From: an uncultured Bacteroidales bacterium
GTDB lineage: Bacteria > Bacteroidota > Bacteroidia > Bacteroidales > Bacteroidaceae
Direction of reading: 5' to 3'
Assembly: GCA_902779535.1 (NCBI GenBank)
Contig: CACZBX010000015.1
Location: 1 to 42,050 of the forward strand
DNA length: 42,050 nt
Shown: piece after piece, positions 32,385 through 41,952 of the stretch
How positions within the stretch are numbered: the first letter of the stretch is position 1
How the letters are laid out: the number at the start of each line of letters is the position of its first letter
Notes under the pieces: generated by a model
What the model was told of the DNA's origin: nothing
Database searches by the model: none
What the model saw: the letters and a program-made list of their open reading frames with translations, nothing else
Translations under genes and position numbers: made by a program

Positions 32385-33721
32385 CGGTCGAATGTTAGCA
32401 TCGCTCCACGATAGTCAGTATCTACACGACCGTCATCATAAGCCAGATGACCGTTGACAAAAGTTTTCTCTACTTTTGCATTGAAGGTATGTCCTTCCAT
32501 CGGGCTCCATTGACACTTGCTCAGAATATTCTCATGGTTCACGGTCCATGGCTTATTTGGATGTATCAGGACGAGGTCTGCTTTATAGTTAGGACGGATG
32601 AATCCACGTTTCTCGATCTGATAAAGTAAGGCTGGAGCGTGGCACATCTTTTCAACGACCTGTTCGATGGTTAGTACACCTTGTCCTGCCAATTCCAGCA
32701 TGTTGACTAGTGAGAACTGTATCATTGGCATTCCTGATACGGCCTTGAATGCTCCGCCTTGCTTCTCGCTCAGCAAGTGTGGTGCATGATCGGTGCCGAT
32801 TGTATCAAGCAGGTTCGTCCGAACGGCCTTTCGCAAAGCATCACGGTCGGCTTTTGTTTTGATGGATGGATTACATTTGATACGGGCACCTAAGGAAGTA
32901 TAGTCCTCGTCGCAGAAAAGCAGATGGGAAACTGTTACCTCGGCTGTAATATTCTTTTCGTTCAGAGGCTTATCCTCGAATAGTTGCAATTCCTTTGCTG
33001 TCGTGATGTGGAGGATATGCAGGCGACTGTTGAACTCCCTGGCTAACTGAACGGCTAAGGCTGAAGATTGGTAGCAGGCTTCAACATTTCGGATGGAAGG
33101 GTGAAGACAAATATCGGGATCGTCTCCGTAGCGCTTGCGATATTCATCCATATTTCTCCTGATGATGGTCTGATCTTCACAGTGGGTAGCAATGAGGATT
33201 GGTGATCGTTGGAAGATACTTTTGAGTGCATCCAGGCGGTCGACCAGCATATTACCGGTGCTTGCTCCCATAAATAGTTTGACACCACAGACTGTACGCT
33301 TGTCCAATTCAGGCAGCAGATGAGCGTTGGAATTTGTCGCTCCAAAGTAGAAGGAATAGTTGGCCACACTTTTCTGTGCTGCATCGTTGAACTTATCTTC
33401 CAAAGCTTCCAACGTCGTTGTTTGAGGGTTGGTGTTTGGCATATCCATGAACGAAGTCACACCACCCGCCACGGCCGCTATACTTTCTGAATGCATGTCG
33501 GCTTTATGCGTGAGTCCCGGATCACGGAAGTGAACATGCTCGTCGATGACTCCAGGTATCAAGTACAACCCTTCGGCATCGATGAGTTTATCGCATGGAT
33601 ATTGTGGTTCTTCACCCTCATGCAAAACTTCTGCAATCAGTTCATCTTCAATGACGACGGAACCTACAAAACGTTGTCCTTCGTTGATAATCTGCGCGTT
33701 TTTAATCCAAGTGCGATTCAT
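32381..33721 (-). CDS. pyrC: dihydroorotase
   Basis: This zinc amidohydrolase cyclises carbamoyl-aspartate to dihydroorotate in pyrimidine synthesis. The 446-residue protein belongs to the long class I type. The metal site HxH is in DEHVHFRDPG. The metal-bridging lysine region is KLFMGASTGN. Histidine ligands are in THCEDQ and HILHITT, and the catalytic aspartate is in GTDHAPHLL. Both ends overlap neighbours by 4 bp (the glycosyltransferase gene upstream and the MetH-activation gene downstream), so it is translationally coupled inside the operon. Confidence 0.95.
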   Translation of the reverse strand: MNRTWIKNAQIINEGQRFVGSVVIEDELIAEVLHEGEEPQYPCDKLIDAEGLYLIPGVIDEHVHFRDPGLTHKADMHSESIAAVAGGVTSFMDMPNTNPQTTTLEALEDKFNDAAQKSVANYSFYFGATNSNAHLLPELDKRTVCGVKLFMGASTGNMLVDRLDALKSIFQRSPILIATHCEDQTIIRRNMDEYRKRYGDDPDICLHPSIRNVEACYQSSALAVQLAREFNSRLHILHITTAKELQLFEDKPLNEKNITAEVTVSHLLFCDEDYTSLGARIKCNPSIKTKADRDALRKAVRTNLLDTIGTDHAPHLLSEKQGGAFKAVSGMPMIQFSLVNMLELAGQGVLTIEQVVEKMCHAPALLYQIEKRGFIRPNYKADLVLIHPNKPWTVNHENILSKCQWSPMEGHTFNAKVEKTFVNGHLAYDDGRVDTDYRGAMLTFDR

Positions 33722-34467
33722 GCTTTTTTCTTTTGCGGATAAGAGTGGAAGAGACTGTGCAACTTCAGCTGAATGACTCCGAAGAAGGCTTCACCAAAGA
33801 TACTGGTATTCATCTTTGAAGTACCTAGCTGACGGTTTACGAAGATAACGGGCACTTCGGCAATCTTAAAACCACATTTATATGCCGTAAATTTCATCTC
33901 TATCTGGAATGCATAACCTTTGAAACGAATCTTATCCAAGTCGATAGTCTCCAATACCTCGCGTCGGTAACACATAAAACCGGCCGTGGTGTCATGAATA
34001 GGGATCCCGGTAATCAGTTGTACATATTTTGATGCGAAATATGACATCAGGACTCTGCCCATTGGCCAGTTCACCACGTTGACACCCGAAATATAACGTG
34101 AGCCGATGGCTGCATCAAACCCTTCTTCTGCACATTTTGAGTAGAGTTTTGGTAGATCATCGGGGTTATGGCTGAAGTCGGCATCCATCTCAAAAATATA
34201 GTCGTACTTATGTTCGATAGCCCATTTGAAACCGGCGATATAAGCTGTCCCCAATCCCAGTTTCCCTTTCCGTTCGATCATGAACAGACGATCGGGGAAC
34301 TCTGTTTGAAGTCGCCGTACGATATCCGCTGTTCCGTCGGGCGAGTTATCCTCAATGACTAAGATATGGAACAGGTGTTCTTTCTTGAAAACAGTTCGTA
34401 TGATGTTTTCAATGTTTTCTTTTTCATTGTAGGTGGGAATAATGATGATACTGTCCGACGTATTCAT
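33718..34467 (-). CDS. polyprenol-phosphate mannosyltransferase-type GT2 glycosyltransferase
   Basis: The 249-residue protein resembles soluble dolichyl/polyprenol-phosphate mannose synthases. Visible motifs are IIIPTYNEKENI, IEDNSPDGTAD, and the DxD site in FEMDADFSHNP. The acceptor-side VSGVNVVNWP-type segment (SGVNVVNWPMGR) and FKGYAFQIEMKF are typical of the family. There is no transmembrane tail, unlike the GT2 protein at 3676-4650. It would transfer mannose or another hexose to a lipid carrier for protein or lipid glycosylation; Bacteroidetes O-glycosylation is a plausible use but is inference. It lies 20 bp after the S41 peptidase gene and overlaps pyrC by 4 bp. Confidence 0.9.
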   Translation of the reverse strand: MNTSDSIIIIPTYNEKENIENIIRTVFKKEHLFHILVIEDNSPDGTADIVRRLQTEFPDRLFMIERKGKLGLGTAYIAGFKWAIEHKYDYIFEMDADFSHNPDDLPKLYSKCAEEGFDAAIGSRYISGVNVVNWPMGRVLMSYFASKYVQLITGIPIHDTTAGFMCYRREVLETIDLDKIRFKGYAFQIEMKFTAYKCGFKIAEVPVIFVNRQLGTSKMNTSIFGEAFFGVIQLKLHSLFHSYPQKKKA

Positions 34468-34487
34468 GGCGAGATGGGTTTAAAGAA

Positions 34488-35879
34488 TTATTTGATAATG
34501 ATTCCTGGTCTTTTCTTATAGTCCAAAGAGGACTGGATGATTTTCGGTGAAGGCTTGTACGACCCCCTTTGCTGTTCGTTGGCCGTGCTACCTGTAATCA
34601 GTGACAATGTCTTGTTTAATAAGGCTTCGCGCGTATCTCCCAGTGGATAAAGATGGGAGACGATACCACGTTCGTCAACGGCATAATCAGGGCTGAAACC
34701 TTCTACATAATCAGCTTCACCGTCCGCATTCAAGATATAAGCCGTTACCGGCCATACGATAAAGTCGTGTATGTCGTCATCGTACGGTTCCATGCCCACA
34801 GGCTTTCCAAAGGTATTCTCGCCAACGAGAATCACATTGTCGGCTCCAAAGTATGGCCGTAGGCAATTGATGACAACTTCGGAAGCTGATGCGGTATATA
34901 TCGATGTCAAAACATACAATCTGCTAATGTTCAAATTATTGGTTGGTGCCTGCGAATCAAAACTGAAAGTCTTGTCGTCCACGTATGTGGATCCGTTTCC
35001 TTTCAGTTGGCAGAAAGTCTGTCCCAAGGCGGAAGAAGGAGCAAGCAAACTGCTTAGCTCAAACGCACAAGTCAGGTAACCGCCTGTGTTATATCGTAAA
35101 TCCAGAATAAGCTCATCGGGAGCCTGTGCTTTGAACCGTGCAAATATCTCTTGCATCTGTTTGCTATATGCAGTTTCAGTTGCGTTGTCGGTTGGACCTG
35201 TGCTGAACTGGTTGTAAACCAGATAGGCAATCTTCTTCGAATCGACCGTGAGGATGGTATCAAGGAAGAACGGATTCATCTCGACATAACGAGATGCACT
35301 GAGCGTCACATCATCAATATCTGACCAGACCTCCACATTATCTTCTGCTGTGGTCACTTCCGATCGTGTGAGTGTGATGCCTTCGCCTTGAACCAATGCT
35401 GTGTAGTTGTTCACTGTTAGCTGGTTGCCATCGATGGCCGAGATCCAGTCGCCACGTTCCAGTCCTGCTTCGGAGGCTGGAGAGTTCGGCATTACATAGA
35501 GGATGCGTGCAAAGAGGTGGGTGGTTGTACCCAATGGGTCAGTCAACACCTCGAAGTCGAAACCGTATGACGATTCGTTATTGACGTTGACACGGGTCGT
35601 GACATCATCTTTCCGTTCGATATACGAGAATGAATCACCTTTCCCGTTTAATGCCTTAGTATATAATCGTTGCTTAAGATACGTCTCTTCTGTTTTAAAG
35701 TAGTCTTTCTCAGTTACACTTCCCAAGTTATCGTTCCATAGATAATATTTCTCCAGTACCTCATCAATCCAGCGGTTGCCCGAGGTCAGTTCGTAATACT
35801 CATGACTTCGATCTTCTCCACACGACGTGAGTAGAGAAAGTGTAGATAAGATAAATATGTAGAGAATGAACTTATTCAT
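34488..35879 (-). CDS. S41-family C-terminal-processing peptidase, lipoprotein
   Basis: Starting at 35879 gives a 463-residue lipoprotein (MNKFILYIFI..., lipobox LLTSC). A longer frame from 35909 would put ten hydrophilic residues ahead of the signal and is less likely. Domains in order are an N-terminal helical segment (WIDEVLEKYYLWND), a PDZ domain (VMPNSPASEAGLERGDWIS), and the S41 catalytic core. The nucleophile lies in SIYTASASEVV and the lysine in ENTFGKPVG. LILDLRYNTGGY is the conserved substrate-groove strand. It acts in the periplasm or at the outer membrane and probably trims exported proteins. It follows the TPR gene by 53 bp. Confidence 0.88.
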   Translation of the reverse strand: MNKFILYIFILSTLSLLTSCGEDRSHEYYELTSGNRWIDEVLEKYYLWNDNLGSVTEKDYFKTEETYLKQRLYTKALNGKGDSFSYIERKDDVTTRVNVNNESSYGFDFEVLTDPLGTTTHLFARILYVMPNSPASEAGLERGDWISAIDGNQLTVNNYTALVQGEGITLTRSEVTTAEDNVEVWSDIDDVTLSASRYVEMNPFFLDTILTVDSKKIAYLVYNQFSTGPTDNATETAYSKQMQEIFARFKAQAPDELILDLRYNTGGYLTCAFELSSLLAPSSALGQTFCQLKGNGSTYVDDKTFSFDSQAPTNNLNISRLYVLTSIYTASASEVVINCLRPYFGADNVILVGENTFGKPVGMEPYDDDIHDFIVWPVTAYILNADGEADYVEGFSPDYAVDERGIVSHLYPLGDTREALLNKTLSLITGSTANEQQRGSYKPSPKIIQSSLDYKKRPGIIIK

Positions 35880-35932
35880 ATCATTTATATCCTGACGAGA
35901 GTTCCTCATGCAAAACTACTAAAAGTTTTGTT

Positions 35933-38173
35933 TTACAACAACTCATCGGGTAGGAACTTTGTTTTTTCCTCGCTGACGCCCAAACTGATTAATTCCTTCA
36001 TGTCCTCATGGTAATCGCTGATGAACATCTCAAAGTCGTTATAGACTTCCACGGCTTTTTTATAGTACTCAATGGCCTTTTCAGTGTGGTCAAGTACTAA
36101 TTGGATGTGGCCGGCGTTCATCCAATCCTGTCTGGAAGGATGCTTTTCTTCCAAGACCATGTCGGAATATTTTTGGGCTTCTTCTGTCTTTCCCATAAGG
36201 AGGTAGCACCATGCAATGGCACGTCGTGCTTCCAATGGTTTCTTGCTCAGGTATTCTACTTTAAAGAAATAAGGCAATGCTTCCTCATATCGGCATAGAT
36301 CAACGAGACATCGTCCCATCCCCATTGAGATACGGAGGTCGTCAGGACTTATTTCTTTCAGTCGGTTATATTGTTCAAGTGCTTTATCCGGCTCGATTTT
36401 CTTCATGTAACAGATAGCTATCCGTCGGATGGTCCATGGGTCATCTGGTTTCAGCAATTCGGCATCCTTGTAATAGTCTATCGCAAAGCTGTAATGGTGT
36501 TCGCGCTCGAGTGCATAGCCACACTTCTGATAATACTCTACGTTTGTATTATAGGTGTATACCAGACTTTGAAAGATGGTTACTGATTCTGAATAATAGC
36601 CTTTGTCGAGAAGAAAATCGGCAATGTTCTTCATCATCGTCTCATCCTTGAAGAATTCTTTGAAATCAGCATTGTTCCATAGATTGAATGGCTTGTCGAA
36701 TACATTGAATTCATCGTCCTTATATTTCCAAAGTTTATAGAAACGGTAAAGGTCGTGTATGTATTGCCGACTGATATGCTGTGCATTCTTGTTTTCCAGA
36801 ATCTTTTCGTTAATCATCTCCTGTTGTTCCTCCGACAATGCTTCCGACTGTTCGTTGAATTGCTTAATCATCTCTTGTTGTAAGAAAGAAGGAGCTGCCA
36901 ACAGATTGAAGCAGATAGAGTATTTGTCAGAGTTGCAGAAAAGATCGGAGTTCAGCATCAGGTTGATGAGGGCAGAGTCGGTTCCGCCAACTTTCTGTTC
37001 AATCTGATTCAGTTCCGAATATTGGATGTCGAACGGATAGAACCAATGCGATATTTTTTGGAAGAACGGATAGTGCTTCAACATGCCGAAAGCTCCCATA
37101 TACATGTCGGCGCCTGCCTTTTGTAAATCTTCGAGCTCTCTTATGTATTTCTCGACCATGGAATCCTTCATCCAAGAGTCCCATAAAGGATTTCGCTCGG
37201 GACCATCTTCTTCATTGTATTTCCTTTTGTCGTCATCCTCCGCATCGTTCTTTTCTTCGGTGATACTCATCATGATTTTCGGGATGATCTCATTTTTCAT
37301 CTTATCGTCAATCTTCCCTGTCTCCCTGGTAAGAAGGATCTGCATCTGGATACTATATAGATTAGGTATGAAACTAGGATCATCTTTCAGCTCTTCCAGC
37401 GCGAATCTCGCCTGAGGGTATAGGACAATTCGGTCGTGATGAATGTCCGACAGCATGGCTAAGCCTACGATGGCACGTTGGTTAATCATGGGGTCTTCGT
37501 GCTGATAGGCATTGATGAGGAAAAGGTATTTCCGGATATCAAACCAATGGACGGCAGCCATGGTCACAGCACTTACCAGTACGCAAATATCGTTGACGGG
37601 GATAATGACAGAATGGAGCATCTCCATGATTTGTGTTTCGGTCTCCTTATTCCATAAAGGGGAGGTCCACACTTTTTCAAACAATTCGTTGAGGTACTCT
37701 TCATGACGACTTTTGATCGCTATAATCTCTTGGGCCTGTTTCATCTCATCAGGATATAAGATGGGTGCCGTAGCCATATCTTCTGTATAGCTTTCCAATC
37801 CTATCCGAATCTCTTCGAAAGAGTGCCCCGGTTTCTCTTGGTATTTCTTCCTTGTCTTGTTGTATAGCTTTGCAGCGTGTTGGTCTGCACTGGCTACTCT
37901 GGCCCAGTCCAACAGTTCATAGGTCCTGATAACGAATTTAGCATATTGTTCTGATAGATTCGGATCTTTGTATCCTTTCTTGTCATAGTCTAACATCAGA
38001 TTATAAGATGTCTTCAAGGTCTCGATTTCAGATTTCAGATTCCAATCATTTGTCGGTGCTGCCATCGCTTCAATTTTTGCGATGGCCTCTTTTAACCTTC
38101 TGTCGATGATTAGGTACATGATGGTTTCTATTTCACCACCCCAAAAGTCAATGATATCAATGATATGTGCCAT
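35933..38173 (-). CDS. large tetratricopeptide-repeat protein
   Basis: The 746-residue protein has no signal peptide or membrane helix and is almost wholly helical. The C-terminal third (about residues 530-720) contains recognisable TPR units, for example YYQKCGYALEREHHYSFAIDYYKDAELLKPDDPW and YSDMVLEEKHPSRQDWMNAG. The N-terminal two thirds are longer degenerate helical repeats, with an acidic/lysine-rich stretch near residues 315-345. It is probably a cytosolic scaffold, with no catalytic motif seen. It heads the seven-gene minus-strand operon. A second in-frame ATG at 38119 is possible but the longer form is kept. Confidence 0.85.
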   Translation of the reverse strand: MAHIIDIIDFWGGEIETIMYLIIDRRLKEAIAKIEAMAAPTNDWNLKSEIETLKTSYNLMLDYDKKGYKDPNLSEQYAKFVIRTYELLDWARVASADQHAAKLYNKTRKKYQEKPGHSFEEIRIGLESYTEDMATAPILYPDEMKQAQEIIAIKSRHEEYLNELFEKVWTSPLWNKETETQIMEMLHSVIIPVNDICVLVSAVTMAAVHWFDIRKYLFLINAYQHEDPMINQRAIVGLAMLSDIHHDRIVLYPQARFALEELKDDPSFIPNLYSIQMQILLTRETGKIDDKMKNEIIPKIMMSITEEKNDAEDDDKRKYNEEDGPERNPLWDSWMKDSMVEKYIRELEDLQKAGADMYMGAFGMLKHYPFFQKISHWFYPFDIQYSELNQIEQKVGGTDSALINLMLNSDLFCNSDKYSICFNLLAAPSFLQQEMIKQFNEQSEALSEEQQEMINEKILENKNAQHISRQYIHDLYRFYKLWKYKDDEFNVFDKPFNLWNNADFKEFFKDETMMKNIADFLLDKGYYSESVTIFQSLVYTYNTNVEYYQKCGYALEREHHYSFAIDYYKDAELLKPDDPWTIRRIAICYMKKIEPDKALEQYNRLKEISPDDLRISMGMGRCLVDLCRYEEALPYFFKVEYLSKKPLEARRAIAWCYLLMGKTEEAQKYSDMVLEEKHPSRQDWMNAGHIQLVLDHTEKAIEYYKKAVEVYNDFEMFISDYHEDMKELISLGVSEEKTKFLPDELL

Positions 38174-38205
38174 TTTAATTCGTTTGTATAATCTGTTTAG
38201 TGGTA

Positions 38206-38213
38206 CAAAAATA
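38206..38213 (-). promoter_or_regulatory. -7 element of the TPR-plsC operon
   Basis: The minus strand reads TATTTTTG, an exact TAnnTTTG match, about 33 bp before the ATG at 38173. I found no well-spaced -33 box. Confidence 0.5.
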
Positions 38214-38266
38214 AGTAAATTTTCAAATAGTCTGAATAAAAAAGAAAATTGAATGAGAATATTCGT

Positions 38267-38274
38267 TAATTTTG
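38267..38274 (+). promoter_or_regulatory. -7 element of mfd
   Basis: TAATTTTG matches TAnnTTTG and overlaps an upstream in-frame ATG at 38272, which is therefore excluded. The resulting leader before the ATG at 38293 is only about 13 nt. Confidence 0.6.
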
Positions 38275-38292
38275 TGGCGTTTTACGAGACTT

Positions 38293-41200
38293 ATGGATAT
38301 TTCAGAATTACAGCGTTTATATACTTCTCATCCAAATAGTTTAGCCATGAACTCCTTATTGAAGGATTCGGCTATCAAGACTATTTTTCTGGGAGGGTTG
38401 CATGCCTCGGCGGCTTCTTTATTTCTTTCAACTATTTTCAAATCTTCACCGGTTCCTGTACTCTTTATCTTAAACGATTTAGAGGAGGCTGGCTATTTTT
38501 ATCATGATTTAGTGCAGGCTAATGGAGAGAAGAATATCCTTTTCTTTCCTTCTTCTTACCGCAGGGCCATCAAGTACGGGCAGTCGGATGCCGCCAGCGA
38601 GATACTTCGAACGGAAGTGCTGAACCGCTTGCAGAATGGTGACGCCATAATTATTGTGACTTACCCTGAGGCACTGGCCGAAAAGGTAGTCTCTGCTCAA
38701 TGTATGAATGAGCGCACCCTGAAATTGAAAGTCGGAATGGACTTTGGGGTAGAACGGTTGGAAAAGGCACTCTTCGAACATGGATTCAATTTGGTGGATT
38801 ATGTGTATGAACCGGGCCAATATGCTGTACGGGGAAGTATCATCGATGTGTATTCTTTCTCCTCGGAATACCCTTATCGCATTGATTTCTTTGGAAATGA
38901 GATAGATAGTATACGCTCGTTCGAAGTCGAAACACAGTTGTCGAAGGAGAAAAAAGACATGGTGGTTATCGTACCCGAATTGGCAGGGAAGGAAAGTGGA
39001 GGAAGTGTGTCGTTCCTGAACTATCTGCCGCAACAAACGATTATTGCCTGCAGGGATCTTTTCTGGGTAAATGAACGTATTCATTCGGTTCATGAGGAAG
39101 TGATCTCACCACAAGCCGTTCATGCGTACGAGGGCGATAAGAAGGACTTGGTTAAAATCGGCAAATCGCTAATTGATGGGCCGGATTTCCTTGAACCCGC
39201 ACTAACTTTCAAGCGGATTGAATTTGGGAATAAGCCAATCGATGTTTCCGATGCTACGTTAAATTTCGATATCGATCCTCAGCCACTTTATCATAAGAAC
39301 TTTGATATGGTTAGTAGCTCCCTGACGGACTATTTGCAGAGGGGCTATACGATATATATCTGTACTGACAGTCAAAAACAGGCAGCTCGCCTGAAGGATA
39401 TTTTTGAAGAGCGAGGCGACCGGATTGTGTTTCAAGAGGTAAATAAAACCCTGCATGGTGGCTTTACCGACAATCAGTTGAAGTGTTGCATCTTCACGGA
39501 TCATCAGATTTTTGACCGCTTCCACAAGTATAACTTACGAAGTGAGAAGGCTCGAAACGGAAAAGTCGCACTGACTTTAAAGGAACTGAACGAGTTCGAG
39601 ATTGGTGATTACATCGTCCATATCGATCATGGTATTGGTAAGTTTGGTGGGTTGGTACGTATGCCGAATGGCAATTCTACGCAAGAAGTCATCAAGATTA
39701 TCTATCAGCACGATGATGTGGTCTTCGTGTCCATCCATAACCTACATAAAATCTCAAAATATAAGGGGAAAGAGGGAGAAGAGCCTCGCCTGAGCCGGCT
39801 TGGCACAGGTGCTTGGGAGAAGATGAAGGATCGCACCAAGCGTAAGATTAAGGATATTGCTCGTGATCTTATCAAACTCTATTCTCAGCGCAAGCATGAG
39901 AAAGGTTTTCAGTTCTCTCCTGATGGTTACCTGCAGCAAGAGTTAGAAGCAAGTTTCCTCTACGAGGACACGCCCGACCAGCTGAAGGCAACGCAGGATG
40001 TGAAAGCTGACATGGAGAGTGACCGCCCGATGGACAGCTTGATTTGTGGAGATGTGGGCTTCGGGAAAACGGAGGTGGCCATGCGTGCAGCCTTTAAAGC
40101 GGTGACCGATGGTAAACAGGTTGCCGTACTTGTCCCGACAACGGTACTGGCGTTCCAACACTATCAGACTTTCTCTGAGCGTTTGAAGGATTTCCCTTGT
40201 ACGGTAGACTATCTAAGTCGTGCCCGTACGACCAAATCCATCACCGAAATAAAGAATAACCTGGAATCGGGTAAGATCGATATCATCATTGGTACACATA
40301 AACTGATCGGGAAGAGCATCAAGTTTAAGGACCTCGGCTTGCTGATTATTGACGAGGAGCAGAAGTTCGGAGTCGGCGTGAAGGAGAAACTGCGTCAGAT
40401 GAAGGTGAATGTGGATACCTTGACTCTGACTGCTACACCAATTCCTCGGACTCTTCAGTTCTCGTTGATGGGTGCGCGCGACTTGTCGGTCATCCAGACG
40501 CCGCCACCCAATAGATATCCTATTCAGACAGAGGTGCACGCATTCAATGAAGAGATTATCACAGAGGCCATCAACTTTGAGATGAGTCGTAACGGACAAG
40601 TGTTCCTTGTGAACAACCGCATAGAAAAACTGTATGAACTGCAACGGCTGATCCAAAAGAACATCCCAGACTGTAGGGTGGCGGTAGGACATGGGCAGAT
40701 GGAGCCAACGGCGTTAGAGCGTATAATTACTGATTTTGTTAACTATGATTATGATGTGCTCGTGTCGACGACTATTATCGAAAGTGGCATCGATATCCCG
40801 AATGTGAACACGATCATTATCAATAATGCACACAACTTCGGATTAAGTGACCTTCACCAGTTGCGTGGGCGTGTAGGGCGAAGTAACAAAAAGGCATTCT
40901 GCTATCTGTTGGTACCGATGGATGGAGGATTGACACCTGAAGCCAAGAGACGCTTGGATGCTATTGAGAGTTTCTCCGACTTGGGCAGTGGTATCCATAT
41001 CGCTATGCAGGACTTGGATATCCGTGGTGCTGGAAATATGTTGGGGGCTGAACAAAGTGGCTTCATCGCCGATCTTGGTTACGAGACATATCAAAAGATT
41101 CTTTCAGAGGCAGTTCATGAGTTGAAGGAAGAAGAATTTGCTACGTTGTATGCTGATGAGGCTCAGCAACGCAAACAACTTATTGACAATAACTTCTTCG

Positions 41201-41655
41201 TGGAAGACTGTCAGATAGAGAGCGATTTGGAACTTTTGTTCCCTGAATTGTATGTACCGAGCAGCAGTGAACGTATGTTGTTGTATCGTGAACTGGATGG
41301 TTTGGTGGAAGATAAGGATGTTGAGGCATTCCGTACCAGGTTGCTCGACCGCTTCGGTAAGATTCCGGAGGAAGCAGAAGAACTCTTGCAGATTGTTCCA
41401 TTACGACGAATAGCTAAGCAGTTGGGCGTGGAGCGTATCTTCCTGAAGTCAGGTCAGATGACGTTGTTTCTTGTATCCAACTTGAAGAGCCCTTATTACC
41501 AAAGTGATTTGTTTGGGAAACTGATCAGCTACATCGGGAAATATCCTCGTCAATGTATGCTTCGTGAGAAGAATGAAAAACGAAGTATGATTGTGAAGGA
41601 TGTGAACTCCGTTCACCGTGCGGTGGAGATACTAAGAGAGATAGATAGGTTATAG
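38293..41655 (+). CDS. mfd: transcription-repair coupling factor
   Basis: Mfd is an ATP-driven translocase that removes RNA polymerase stalled at DNA lesions and recruits UvrA for nucleotide-excision repair. The 1120-residue protein has the expected order. A UvrB-like N-terminal region comes first (SSYRRAIKYGQSDAA, EPGQYAVRGSIIDVYSF), then the RNA-polymerase-interacting domain (GDYIVHIDHGIGKFGGL). The RecG-type motor domain has Walker A GDVGFGKTE, DEEQ of motif II, TATPIPRTLQ of motif III, and motif VI QLRGRVGRS. The C-terminal D7 domain completes it. The start at 38293 is set by the promoter and gives MDISELQRLY. It is alone on the plus strand; the region after it is repeats. Confidence 0.97.
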   Translation: MDISELQRLYTSHPNSLAMNSLLKDSAIKTIFLGGLHASAASLFLSTIFKSSPVPVLFILNDLEEAGYFYHDLVQANGEKNILFFPSSYRRAIKYGQSDAASEILRTEVLNRLQNGDAIIIVTYPEALAEKVVSAQCMNERTLKLKVGMDFGVERLEKALFEHGFNLVDYVYEPGQYAVRGSIIDVYSFSSEYPYRIDFFGNEIDSIRSFEVETQLSKEKKDMVVIVPELAGKESGGSVSFLNYLPQQTIIACRDLFWVNERIHSVHEEVISPQAVHAYEGDKKDLVKIGKSLIDGPDFLEPALTFKRIEFGNKPIDVSDATLNFDIDPQPLYHKNFDMVSSSLTDYLQRGYTIYICTDSQKQAARLKDIFEERGDRIVFQEVNKTLHGGFTDNQLKCCIFTDHQIFDRFHKYNLRSEKARNGKVALTLKELNEFEIGDYIVHIDHGIGKFGGLVRMPNGNSTQEVIKIIYQHDDVVFVSIHNLHKISKYKGKEGEEPRLSRLGTGAWEKMKDRTKRKIKDIARDLIKLYSQRKHEKGFQFSPDGYLQQELEASFLYEDTPDQLKATQDVKADMESDRPMDSLICGDVGFGKTEVAMRAAFKAVTDGKQVAVLVPTTVLAFQHYQTFSERLKDFPCTVDYLSRARTTKSITEIKNNLESGKIDIIIGTHKLIGKSIKFKDLGLLIIDEEQKFGVGVKEKLRQMKVNVDTLTLTATPIPRTLQFSLMGARDLSVIQTPPPNRYPIQTEVHAFNEEIITEAINFEMSRNGQVFLVNNRIEKLYELQRLIQKNIPDCRVAVGHGQMEPTALERIITDFVNYDYDVLVSTTIIESGIDIPNVNTIIINNAHNFGLSDLHQLRGRVGRSNKKAFCYLLVPMDGGLTPEAKRRLDAIESFSDLGSGIHIAMQDLDIRGAGNMLGAEQSGFIADLGYETYQKILSEAVHELKEEEFATLYADEAQQRKQLIDNNFFVEDCQIESDLELLFPELYVPSSSERMLLYRELDGLVEDKDVEAFRTRLLDRFGKIPEEAEELLQIVPLRRIAKQLGVERIFLKSGQMTLFLVSNLKSPYYQSDLFGKLISYIGKYPRQCMLREKNEKRSMIVKDVNSVHRAVEILREIDRL

Positions 41656-41665
41656 TTTCTATATT

Positions 41666-41730
41666 GTCCCTGTGGATAGAATTGTCCCTGTGGATAGTAT
41701 GTCCCTGTGGATAGAATTGTCCCTGTGGAT
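41666..41730. repeat. four tandem copies of a 12-bp half-palindrome (GTCCCTGTGGAT)
   Basis: Copies lie at 41666-41677, 41684-41695, 41701-41712 and 41719-41730, spaced by 5-6 bp (mostly TAGAATT-like). Only the last copy is completed by its right arm to form the 11-bp hairpin of the following element. Confidence 0.85.
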
Positions 41731-41822
41731 TTGCAATCCACAGGGTGATTAACTGCGGGTCTGTGACCCGCGCGGATGGAACATCCGCAAATTACTACCT
41801 CGGGGATTGCAAATCCCCGAGG
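41721..41822. repeat. four-hairpin composite palindromic element (well-preserved copy)
   Basis: Four perfect hairpins are arranged in series. H1 is 41721-41745 (11-bp stem, 3-nt loop). H2 is 41755-41771 (GCGGGTC/GACCCGC). H3 is 41772-41788 (GCGGATG/CATCCGC). H4 is 41798-41822 (11-bp stem, CCTCGGGGATT). H2 and H3 abut directly; H1 and H4 are each separated from them by about 9 nt. The same order is seen in the degenerate element at 10686-10785. It is probably a mobile or RAYT-associated repeat (REP/BIME-like) and may also end the mfd transcript. Confidence 0.85.
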
Positions 41823-41952
41823 ACAAAGTTTGTATCATCGTTTGTGTTATGGTAAATTGTGTTCCGGCCTTTAGCTTTTTTGCGATCAGCCGGTGACTTT
41901 TTTCTTTGGTTCGGTTTCTTTTTTGGTCATGCAAAAAAGAAATGAACAAGAA
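41823..41952. other. non-coding spacer between repeats
   Basis: I see no credible gene in this stretch. A short minus-strand frame from about 41949 runs through the palindromes and is not considered real. The bases are T-rich with pyrimidine runs. Confidence 0.5.

Noticed and set aside
41666-41730. Possible CRISPR array
   Set aside because: The repeated units are 12 bp with 5-6 bp spacers and no cas genes; far too short for CRISPR.
41749-41949. Minus-strand open frame of 66 codons among the palindromic repeats
   Set aside because: It translates through hairpin arms and lacks a promoter; its composition follows the repeats.
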